Source: Phascolarctos cinereus
Taxonomy: Eukaryota; Chordata; Mammalia; Diprotodontia; Phascolarctidae
Length of the DNA stretch: 64,000 nt
Direction: 5' to 3'
Assembly (NCBI RefSeq): GCF_002099425.1
Contig: NW_018344106.1
Location: 186,001 to 250,000 of the forward strand
The position numbers and the translations under genes were made by a program. A model generated the notes under the pieces. It saw only the letters and a program-made list of their open reading frames with translations. It searched no databases and was not told where the DNA came from. Below are positions 54,380-64,000 of this stretch, one piece after another. Each line of letters begins with the position of its first letter. Position 1 is the stretch's first letter.

Positions 54380-54965
54380 AATCTGGAGAAGCACCACCCA
54401 AATACAAGCTCACGAGAGTTTCTCCAAAAAATCAGTGGTTAAAAGTTACCAACAATTTCAAAGTAAAAATTACAAACTCCTGACAGCCACATGAAGGAAC
54501 GCTTCACATCACTAACAGAAGAATGGCAAAATGAAAACCAGTTCGGTTTTCACCTCCCCCCTGCAAATGCGCAAAGACAACACAAGGGAATCCTCAGTCC
54601 TGGGAGGGACAGGAATTGGCCTGTCTCTTGTGGGAGTGACTAAAGGGCCCATGAAGTGACACAGAGATCCCACTGCTAGGCACAAACCCCAAATGACCAC
54701 AGACAGAAAAAAGAAGTTCCCCCCCAAAAAAAACCCCAAAACATTTATTACCATACCTTTTGTGGGAGCAAAGAGCTGGAAACAGAGCAGGTCCCCATCC
54801 CCTGGGGATCAGTAACCAAACAGTGGAACGTAAAGGCTATGGGATAGCATTATGCTGCAAGAAACAACACAGGAGGGACTCAGAGAAACCTGGGAAGACT
54901 TCTAGGAATCCATGAAGCAGCATCAAGTAAGCAGAAGCAGGTGACCCAAGAGTAGAGACATACTG
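54380..54965 (+). mobile_element. Old divergent L1 3' fragment
   Basis: CCACATGAAGGAACGCTTCA, GAATGGCAAAATGAAAACCA, AGCAAAGAGCTGGAAACAGA and GCATCAAGTAAGCAGAAGCA follow the L1 3' order with heavy divergence. Confidence 0.7.
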
Positions 54966-55189
54966 TTCAGAACTGAGTCTGCCCAGCAAGCCCGGCCACT
55001 CCTGCCTCCCTCACTGGTCTGAAGAATGGGGGCAAGAGTGGGAAATGCTACACACTCGATCAGCGCGCCCGCTGCTTTAGCTGGACTGTTTTTTTGCTTA
55101 ATCTTTATTAAACGAAGTAGGGGATGCAGAAGGTATATTTGGAAGTGAATTTCAGTTTTGTTTAGACTACCTCTGAGTTATCAGGAGAT

Positions 55190-55440
55190 AATAACTGTAA
55201 ATTCCTTCCTTTACCATAAAATTCCTCCCTTCCTGTGAATTACCATAATTTGTAAAATTCCTGCCTTCCTCTCTCCCTTCTTTCCTGTGAATTACCATGA
55301 CATAATCTGTAAAATTCCTTCCTTTCCTTTCTACCTCCTTCCTCCCTCCCTCCCTTCCTTCCTATCTTCCTTCCTTCCTGTGAATTACCATGAGAAAATA
55401 ATTGTAAAATTCCTTCTTCCTTCCCTTCCTGGTAGTAGGC
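55190..55440 (+). repeat. CCTT-rich tandem repeat with GAATTACCAT units
   Basis: TTCCTGTGAATTACCAT followed by a TAAT...TGTAAAATTCCT segment occurs near 55230, 55281 and 55376, with a shorter relative at about 55193. Spacers are CCTT/CCCT runs; the longest (about 55315-55378) expanded separately. Confidence 0.8.
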
Positions 55441-58400
55441 TGCAAGTCTTTAAACAAAGTCTAAATACTGGTCACCTGTCAGACAGACACCAGCCTGGGA
55501 AATGCTGCTCTGTGGCAACTAGATGTGTAGACCAATTCTGAGCCAAGCATTCTGGGACACGCTTTTCATCTGCTGGGCAACAAGGAGTTTCCAAAGGATT
55601 CTGAACCAACAGTGGCATGCTCAACACAGGGACATAAGTGAAGCCATCATCCATGTGAAGGGGCGCTGGAGAACGTTTCACACCTTGGAGAGCAAGGGGA
55701 AGGGCGGTGTGTTTGGGCAAACCAGAGAGATCCAAAGAGATGGTTATTTCTGTGGCATGTGGCAGAGACAAGGCAGAGAGGGTGGGGCGGCATTCTGCCT
55801 GAGAACATTATGGATGCATGAGGTCAACAGCCTGCTGCTTCACCTCAGCCTCCTTGCTGAGAGCTCCCTTTCCAAAAAGAATGAAGACCTGAAGATGTGG
55901 AAGCATAAAAGGGCAGAGACAGAGCTTGTCAGAAAGACAAGCCTGCCCAGGGTGACTCTGAGAGAACGTCCTTCTGAAACAACCCAAAGCCCAGCTGGGG
56001 CATGCTGAAGCTGGTGCGACGACAGAACCCTGCCAGGAGAGAAGACCTGCCCAGGGAAAGGTTGGGGCACAAGGCTGGAGCATCCCAGGGCAGCCTGGTT
56101 GCTCACTGCCGTCTTAGACTGTGGCTACTCACAATGCAAAGGGACCAGAATCCCGTCAGTGTCCGTTTTCGGGGGCCCATGGCAAAGACAAATCCTGCTA
56201 AGGAGGCCGGGGATTAAACACTTGCTAAAGTAAGGAACCCCTGAGGTGGGTCACAGATGTAATGATGGCCATGAAGCAGGACACCTCACGAAAATGCCCT
56301 CCTGAAGGGAGAAGGGAGAGGGGATGCTGCGTTTTAGGATTCAGAGCTTCTGAGCAAATGGGCCTGGGGTGATTTTTTCAATTCAATTCAAATATTTATC
56401 AAGTACATGGCATGTGCTGAGCCTCGGGCATACAGAGGCAGAATGCAGATGAATCCCTGTCCTCAAGAAGCTTACATTCTCTGTCTCCTACAAGCCAAAC
56501 ACAAGGTCTCTAGAAAATCACCCAAGTAGGACCTGGGGGATCCTGCAGGCCTGTGCCCGGGATGTGTATATGAGGGATGGTGCCACGGGCTGCCTGGAAA
56601 AGCAGGTGGGAGCTCCTGCAGGAGAAGGGACGCAGCCTTTGGAGATTCAGGGGAAAGGGTGGTCAGTCCCATGCTTTAGAAAAGCCACTGGCAGTTGTGG
56701 AGAGGCTGAAATGGGAAAGGGAGAGACTGGAAGGAGGCAGGAAGATCCACCCCCCATTAGGAGACTGCTACAGGAGACCAAGTGAAGAGAGAGGGCCTGG
56801 CAACGGAAAGGTGTACCCTACTGGCTGAAATCGATAAAGATGATGGGCCCTTTTGTGGAATTCCACAAACCAAAGCAGGGAGGGTGGGGGAGACAGTTCT
56901 CTAGGGGACTACATCACAAAGGGCTTGAGCTCACTAGGTCCCCTGACAATTCAGGGAAAGCAAAGTTAAGACCCCATGGCTCCTGAGGTGAGAACGTAAG
57001 TGTGCGGATTCCAACAGAGAAGTCCAAGCTATCTGTCTGAGGCTGGGGGGGGTCTCAGTGAGGAAACGCCCCTGCCGTACCCAAAAGCCACAGCACCCCA
57101 AGGACCCAAGGATGCGGGATCCCCATCGTAGGAGAAGTGAGCTGAGCTGCCTTGCCCAAGGTCACCCAGGGAGTAAATCGGGGGTCTGGCATTTGGGCCC
57201 TGGCCGCTCCTCAGGTTTGAGGCCAGAACAAGCTGGGTCTCTCACTGCAAGTTAAGAACAAAGGCTTTTTTTAAGGGCAGGGGACAGCAGAGAAAGCAGA
57301 GGAGCAAGGTTGTTGAGCTCAGTCAGAACCAGCACTGGCCGCAGCACCTAAGAATGGGTACTGAAGACCCACTTTGTGAATGGGCTGGGCTGAATTCACA
57401 TTACCGGCTGGCAAGGCTCTCCATTTCTCTCTTAAAAGGCCAGTTTCGGAGCCGATGCGTGGCTCCTCCTTGACTTCCTGCCCTCACGGATGACACAGAA
57501 CTTGGCAGCTACTTTCACAAACAAGTAGATTCACCAAGGGCCAATGTCAGCCTCCAGCTACAGTCTCTAGGCGAGAGCCACTGGGATCCGCCCAGGGGCC
57601 TGTTCTGAATGAATGAATCAGTGACTCAGATGGGCAGAGATGGCACACTGAGCAAACCCACAAGGCTGTGGAGGGAAAGCCTTTGGACAAAATCTTGCAA
57701 AATGCTATTTAATATGGACAAAACATGAACTCCTCAATTTGGATTTTAAAAATCAGCTTCACCAGCATCAGATGGGGAAGATGTAGCCAGTGAAGCACAA
57801 AGTCAGCAAGTCGGCCTAGACTGAACCTTCGAATCCTGAAAGGGGGGGTCAGGACCATTATGGCGCCTCTGGTCGGCCCCAGCGAGGAGTTCCATGGTCG
57901 GTTCTGGGCCCTGGACAAATTGAGGCCTATCCTGAGGTCGGCAGGGGAACGAGAAACCACACCCCACCCATATAGGCTGAACAACAGGGATAGCGTTCCT
58001 CAACAACCAGCGTATTCAGCACGGATTTCATCCATCCATCAGGGCAGTAAGGAAGGCATCATTTCAATAAAGCCTGGAAACCCCCTTGACTTTGTGTAGC
58101 TAGAGGGGTGAAGATCCGAGTCTCAGAAGCAACTCCGCCAGTGCACCTGGAGAAGTGGCTTTCTGCAGAAGGAATGCTCTGAGAGACTGGCCCTTAGCTC
58201 ACCCTCTCCCAACAACTCCACTCCTCCAAGGACACACTCCCAGGTCCCAATCCAGTCCAGCTCAGAAAGGGGGAGTTAATATTCCGACAACTTCGCGTCA
58301 AATCCACACATTTCAAGCCTCTGTCCAATTTCTAACTAATAAGCAGAGCGTGTAAGGCATCTGCGGCCCACAGAAACAATTCAGGCTGACTGATAACTGA

Positions 58401-58640
58401 TCGCTGACCCCACAAGGTCGGTATCCCAGAACAGTGAGGAATGAAGCCTACTGGTTCAAGATGGGCGACCCTTGATCCCTCTGGGGCGTCTTGGGTCAGT
58501 TTATTTTCCAGGTATTTAGAAAAATGTCATTTATTGTTCCTTGTGTAGGTAACCATAATTAATTCTCTCCTAGGCTTTCTTGAAAAGGATAAAAAGGGTG
58601 ACAAGCCAAAGTCCCACTTTCACATCAACAACCACAGCAG
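55441..58640. other. Intergenic, no gene seen; L2 tail at 56375-56490
   Basis: About 56375-56490 is an antisense L2 3' end (ATTCAAATATTTATCAAGTA, CTCAAGAAGCTTACATTCT). The rest has only short ORFs, including 55523-56008 (+) of 161 codons with no recognisable similarity. Confidence 0.4.
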
Positions 58641-59490
58641 CCTGAGTGCCTGGCTCTGTGCCAGGGGGGCTACAGGGCAAACAAGGTCCCTGCCTGGGAG
58701 GAGCCTGCCCTCTCCTCAGGGCAACATGTGCCAAGACAAGGGAAAAGAAAAGAGCTGTAAAGTAATTCAGGAATGTCTCTTGGGGCGGGGGGGGGGGGGG
58801 GCGTGGTTCAGGAACCCAGGAAGGTGACAAGCATTGCTCAGAGCCTCTCCTGGGCTCCCTGCCCTCTGGCTTACGCTGTAACGGGAGCTGAAGTGGAGGA
58901 GGGGATCGGCATGGTGGGGAGAGGAAGAGCCAGAAGCATGCCCAGCCTGGGCCTGCCCCCAAATGGAAGAAAGGCCTTTCAGGGCAAGGGGTTCCAAAAC
59001 GCGCAGGGACAAAGGTGTTTGACCAGTTTACTATGTAATCAGCCTGGAGCCTGACCAGGCAAGATGGACCGGGGTCTGCACCAGTTGGGGCTGGGGGTGA
59101 ATGGGAGATGCAGCCTCCTGGTGGAGGTGACGACATGGAGGCAGGGTGAGATCTGGAGGAAAGTGAAGGAGCCCCATTTTAGACATCCAGAGGGAAATGC
59201 AAAACGGCTCAGGAGTGAGATGAAGGGGGTACCGAGATGGGACAGTCTTCCGAGAGGTGAACTTACCAAGAAAAGAACTGAATGAGAAGAGAAGGGAGTC
59301 CTTAGAAGCGCACTCATACATAGGACGTAGACCGTGGATGAATGCAGATCCCACAAAGGAGACAAAGAAGGAGCAGGCAGGGAGGAGAACCAGGAGAGGC
59401 CAGAGGCACCAACACCCAGGGAGAAGAGAGCGTCCAGGAGGAGAGCAGAGGCTAGCCAGCGCCGTCAAGAAGGCTGAGGGGCAAGAAAAG
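58641..59490 (-). mobile_element. L2-like LINE fragment, antisense
   Basis: GAGTGCCTGGCTCTGTGCCA, AGGAGCCCCATTTTAGACAT and GAGGAGAACCAGGAGAGGCC follow the order of antisense L2 elsewhere in the window. A G15 run lies at about 58787-58801. It is decayed. Confidence 0.5.
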
Positions 59491-59752
59491 GCCAGTGAGT
59501 GATGCCTGGTGACCCCGGCCAGGGCAGTGTCAGGGGAGGCAGGGACACACCATCAGGTTTCCATGGTGGCCTGTCCTGAAGCCTCACACCGGCCCCCTGT
59601 CCTCCCCCCACAACTAAGCCCGCGCTCTCCACTGGGCAGCAGCCCCCAGGCTGGCCGGCTGTGTGTTCTGGACGGTCCACAACAGAACACACAATCCACT
59701 TTAAAAGACCACACACAAAGGCTTCAGTCCAGTGAGAGAGAATGAACTGAGT

Positions 59753-59758
59753 TTTATT
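59753..59758 (-). terminator. Candidate DERL2 polyadenylation signal
   Basis: Minus-strand AATAAA lies about 370 nt after the DERL2 stop codon. Longer 3' UTRs using later sites are possible. Confidence 0.5.
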
Positions 59759-60128
59759 TTGTCCTCTCTGAGCCGTCCATGTACCAAAGAAGGGAGGGGG
59801 AGAGAGTTCTGCTTTACACTTTCTCTCACAGGTGAGCATATCCTCGGTACAGAGCTGGCAGCAAGCGTCTCTTCCGTGTTTCTGGCTCCAGGAGGTTGCA
59901 CCTTCAGTACCAGTGTAAGTAATGGTCAAGTGAAGAAACACGGGCAGGCTGCTGGAGAGGTCTCTGGGATTTACCATGGATGTACCATTGCATAAAGTGC
60001 TTCTGGATTTAAAAACTGGAAAGCTGGCAAGTGTGTCCACACTTTGGAACCAAAGAGTAAAAGCGTCCCAGAGGAGATCTCCTTGGAGTCCTTCCTTCCC
60101 AGTGGATTTCGCACTGGGCACTGCCCTC

Positions 60129-63100
60129 CTAGCCTCCGAGGCGCTGGCCTTCGCCCCACGCGAAGCCTCCTGGTCGCTCTTCAGGTAAGGGGTTGTAATT
60201 AGGATCGTCATCTGGTGTATCAAAAATTGCCTTCCTAAAAACAAATGACAGAAATAATCTATCCCCCAGCACTTGAACCCTTTAGTCTTGGGGAACCTGA
60301 GGGGCAGTTCTGAGGGGCTGGACTGGCACAAAGCTATAGGAACTGCTTGGCACTAAGTGGCATTTTTACCTTGGATCCTAATCAAGCAAACGTTCTTTTC
60401 AAAGCTAAGGCCAACTCTTTTTTCCTTTGAATGTACAGATAAAACAAGTACTTAACCTATACAAATGCATCAAACAGACCCACCAGACAACATTCCTCAC
60501 CCCAACCCCTCCAAAATCCAGCAAAGCTAATTATCACACCTGGACAGCTTTGAGCAGACTTTAGGCCCTGATGTCCCTGTGGACAGAACTGTGGGGTTTC
60601 TGTCCGACCAGCCACCGCGGCCCCAAATGACCCCCTGCACCACACACTTGCCCACTGAGGAGGGGAGACCCAGCCCACTCTGGGGCAGACCTCACTGTAT
60701 GCAAGATTTTCTTGACATCCAACCTTGACCACTGCCCCTGGCTCTGCCCTCCAAGGTCAGTAAGAAGAACGCTTTCAAGTACCTAAATGTGCACTCAACT
60801 CCTCAAACATTTTCATGGGCACACGCAGTGGTACCCAGATGTACACGTTATCACTCCCCCGGGGCAGAGACTTGTCCTTTTTATCCTCGGCGCCTGGCAT
60901 AAACCTGAGCCTTTCCCCATTCTGGCCAGCCACCTTGGACACTGGCTAGTTCAGCAACATCCTTCCTAAACTGGTCACGCAGGACTGACTGAGGCCTGAG
61001 GAAGGCCGAGGTCAGCTATGTGGACCATCACCTCCATCCTCCTGGAAACTATGCCCACGTCTCTGTCACACACATGGGTATAATTACCTATATTATGCCA
61101 ATATGTTAAGACGGCTAATGCCACAATTCCACGGCTGACTCAGGAGCCACAGCCTCTAAAACCATTGGGACTTTTCCAAAAAAGCTTTTGGTTAGCCACA
61201 CACTCTCTGACCTTCCCCCTCCCCCCACCTTATACTTGGGAGTTATACAGATGTTTTTGGAAATCACATTTAAGACTACGTTTCTCCCTAATTAAATTTC
61301 ATTTTGTTAGATGTGATTTTAAGTTCTAGCCCGTCAAAACACCTTGGACCTTCTCTCTCGTGCCACTCATTGGCTGTCTTCCTCCCAGCTTTATCTTCAG
61401 ATCTAGGCCATCCCAAGCCACTGGTGAAAACATCAGAGGGCATGTGCACCAAAGCCTCCTTCTGGGCCACTGCTGAGCACCCTCAGTGACAGCTCTGCCC
61501 CGACCTCCACCAACCCTGGCGTAACCACATGGCTCTCGGGGGTCACTCTCCACAGATGGCATTTCCCCAGGAAGCCAAGCTCAGCTCCCTGGCCTGTTCC
61601 AGCCTCAAGCTTCCCTTCTGACCCTTCTCTGGTTCTGCCGAGCCTCTCCCCTTCTCTCTGACCTTTTGAACATAATGGACGAAGGCATACACTGTGGGGG
61701 GGGACACCCCAATTTACAACGGTGCTCAGTGTCACCCTCATCTCCTCGCTCACACATCAAACATCCTAATTCAGGGCCTCACGATTTCTCACCTAGATGA
61801 AGGCCACAGCCTCCTTCCTAACTGGTGTCCCTGCCTCAGTCTCCCTACTCCAGGCCCTCCCAACACTCGAGGTCTAAGGGAAAGAGAGGGTGCCTACTAT
61901 GGGCCAGGCACTGTGTGAGCACTTTCACAAGTATTATCTCATTTGAGGCATCTAGATAAAATGAAAACTCCTCTGTCTGGCTTTCACAGGCCCGACCCAC
62001 CTCTCCAGGTCTGGGACATAGCTCCTCACACCCAATGCTCCGCCACCCACCTGCAAGTCCCACAAGCCTAAGGACAGTCTTCACAGACCCTTCCCTGATT
62101 TCCGCTGCTGCCTGTGCACTTCTGTCCCAAACTGCTTTGCCTTCATTTTAATTTTTTTACTTTATATTGAGGAGGGTTACATTTACAAACAGACTCTCTT
62201 TAGAGTGCACACTCCTTGTGAGCAGAGATCACTTCGGTCCCCAGAACACAGTGGCAGCTTATGACATCCCTGAGAGATGATTTAGAGTCCACCACAATCA
62301 GGCGTCGTTCCCCCCTCCCCCACTGGATGGTTCCTGGTTTTCCTTCCTCCCGTTTCTCATCTCCCAATGTCAGGGTCTGGGCCCCTCCCTGTCAGGACCG
62401 GTCAGGAAACCTCAGGGGCTTTCCCCAGGGCCCATCCCCGCTTCTCACCACCATCAATGACATTCACTTCAGTCTCTGTGGAGCTCAGGGAAATCCCAGT
62501 AAGAAGCCTCCCTCTCGAAAATAAGAAGTCCAATGACTTCTCCTAGCCAGGGTGTCTTGGAGGGAGGCCTTGGCTCCTGTACCAAACCAACAGAGCTTGG
62601 GACATCAGGATGTCACATCCCCACATACTCTGTCACGAACAGCCCCCTTCTCTGGTCATCTGATGTTGTCTAAATGGGGATGATTCATGTGACACTGTCC
62701 ATGAAACCCCCACAATTCAGAATGAGAGAATACTCACAAAATAGTAGGTGTTTTCAGAATTCTCGCTCCCCCTGGCTGATTGGGAAATACATCTTCCAAG
62801 AAAAAATATATATGTCCAACTGCAATTCCTAGAAACAACCATAAGACAAAGAATGGGAGTGAAGAGAAAAGATGGGGCCTGGGCTGCCCCCATGGGCAGG
62901 CCACTAGCAGACCACAAAGGAAAGCTCTGCACTGCGGCCCTGTGGTAGGCAGGCGCGGTGGACTAAACGCCTCTAGAAGAGGACAGGAAGAGGAGAGAGC
63001 AACAGGGATCCCTTACCCAGGAGGTCCACAATGATGGAGTTGCCCAGTAACAAGGAAAACCCCATGAGGACCCAGGGCAGAAAGGGGGCCTGGAAGTTGA

Positions 63101-63874
63101 GAAGGCCAAAGAAGTTCATGCGGACGTACGGATTCCTTCGGCTCCACACATAGACAAGCATGATAGTGAAGGCCTGCCCCAAGAAAACTAAGCTCACGAA
63201 CAGACCAAAAAGCTGGCGGCAGGGGTCAAGGAAAACCAGCAAAGACGTCGCCCATGGTCTAGAGGGAAAGGAGGTGGGCAGGGAGAATCCGGGGCACAGC
63301 CACCACTCTGGGGAGCCCTGGGGTCATCCTGGGGCGCAATGAGGGTCTGGTTGAGTCCTCCCTCCCCTTGCACTCCCGTTTTCAAGGCCACAGCGCCAGA
63401 TTCCAGTCCCCAATGGGAGGGAGGGCATCTCGAGGGGACCTTCTCTCCCCTGTGATGCACAGATCCCCAAGTGCACTTCTTTCCACACTGGTCTGGTACT
63501 TTCGCCCCACTGGCTGGTCCTCTGGGCAGACCCACGGGCGCTTTATAATCACTCAGAGCTAAAGGAGCCTAGATTAATAACTTGAATCATTAACATGAGT
63601 AACCATGAGGGGGATTCATAGCAACGGGCCAGAGGAGAGGCCCACTTACGCCACCTAAGCAGGGGGTCCCAGAAATCGCAGGGAGGCCTAACGGGGTGAG
63701 AAGCCTGCAGCGGCCGGCACTGGCTGCAGAGAGGAGGGTCTTTACAACTTCTCAGGGGCCATCCAGCTGCTGAAGGATACAGTCATTAAGAGTCCCCCAA
63801 AAAGGAACATGAATACAAAGTCTGCTGTCCGGCCTCGGAAAGAGCCTTCTTCAAGCATTCGGCAGTAGCGGTAT
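60129..63874 (-). CDS. DERL2: Derlin-2, last four coding exons (partial)
   Basis: Derlin-2 is a rhomboid-like pseudoprotease of the ER membrane that takes part in ER-associated degradation with HRD1/SEL1L and p97. Exons on the minus strand: 63874-63781 (94 nt), 63212-63017 (196), 62828-62738 (91) and 60234-60129 (106, stop TAG). They encode 161 residues equivalent to human 79-239: [19 protein letters not shown], membrane segments [33 protein letters not shown] and [20 protein letters not shown], then a cytosolic tail. The tail ends [11 protein letters not shown], the p97-binding SHP box. It is nearly identical to human. The upstream exons lie beyond 64000. The intron at 63780-63213 has U12-type signals. 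No damage is seen. Confidence 0.95.
60235..61690. other. DERL2 last intron, distal part, no exon seen
   Basis: Intronic sequence without conserved segments. No repeat is clear enough to name, though AT-rich pieces near 61250-61330 may be old LINE. Confidence 0.4.
61700..62240 (+). mobile_element. L2 LINE 3' ORF2/tail fragment in DERL2 last intron
   Basis: CTCCTTCCTAACTGGTGTCC, CTGCCTCAGTCTCCCTACTC and the tail AGAGTGCACACTCCTTGTGA resemble L2 ORF2 C-terminal sequence and 3' end. A MIR-like patch (GGTGCCTACTATGGGCCAGG) interrupts it near 61890. Confidence 0.55.
63213..63780 (-). other. U12-type (minor spliceosome) intron of DERL2
   Basis: On the minus strand the donor after ACT is GTATCCTT (63780-63773), the full U12 donor consensus. 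TTCCTTGAC at 63233-63225 matches the U12 branch-site consensus TTCCTTRAC. The likely branch A (63226) is 13 nt before the AG at 63214-63213. The intron is phase 0 between LLMT and LFGLF. Confidence 0.88.
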
Positions 63875-64000
63875 CTGAAGGTGGAGTCAGGAAAAAGAAA
63901 ATGGCCCAACAGCACACACAGCCACGAGGCACACATCCCATCACTCAGGCACACAGCTCCTTTCCTAGGTCCTTGGATGTGCCCGGGAGCACAGGACCCA

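Overview
The window looks like a marsupial (metatherian) nuclear chromosome. It carries intron-rich vertebrate genes with CpG-island promoters. It is also densely seeded with a tRNA-derived SINE (GGCAGCTAGGTGGCGCAGTGG start, GTTCAAATCC B box, polyA end), marsupial-type L1 3' ends, and old L2, CR1/L3, RTE-like and MIR fragments. The species cannot be named from what I can see.

Gene layout matches the conserved block known from human 17p13: NUP88 (-, first four coding exons, 51-8153), RPAIN (+, complete, 8753-19332), C1QBP (-, complete, 19633-25794), DHX33 (-, complete, 30579-39352) and DERL2 (-, last four coding exons, 60129-63874). I built the exon models by hand: every junction is GT-AG, the reading phases agree across all junctions, and the predicted lengths (RPAIN 220 aa, C1QBP 279 aa, DHX33 681 aa) are close to the mammalian proteins as I remember them. 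NUP88 and RPAIN diverge from one roughly 600-bp CpG-rich promoter with four CCAAT boxes and ZNF143-like and NRF1-like motifs. RPAIN and C1QBP converge, and their polyA signals imply overlapping 3' ends. C1QBP and DHX33 each have their own CpG island.

The proteins are housekeeping products acting in separate pathways: nuclear pore (NUP88), RPA import (RPAIN), mitochondrial matrix p32 (C1QBP), DEAH-box RNA helicase linked to rRNA transcription (DHX33) and ER-associated degradation (DERL2). They are neighbours by conserved synteny, not an operon.

About 20 kb between DHX33 and DERL2 (39.5-59.7 kb) contains no gene I can support. It is a layered repeat landscape with L1, L2, CR1, MIR and SINE insertions and two degenerate tandem arrays.

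I found no wholly new gene system. The items most worth checking are a U12-type (minor spliceosome) intron in DERL2 with near-ideal donor and branch site, four copies of a 16-bp motif upstream of C1QBP, an overlapping upstream ORF at the RPAIN start, and the RPAIN/C1QBP 3' overlap.
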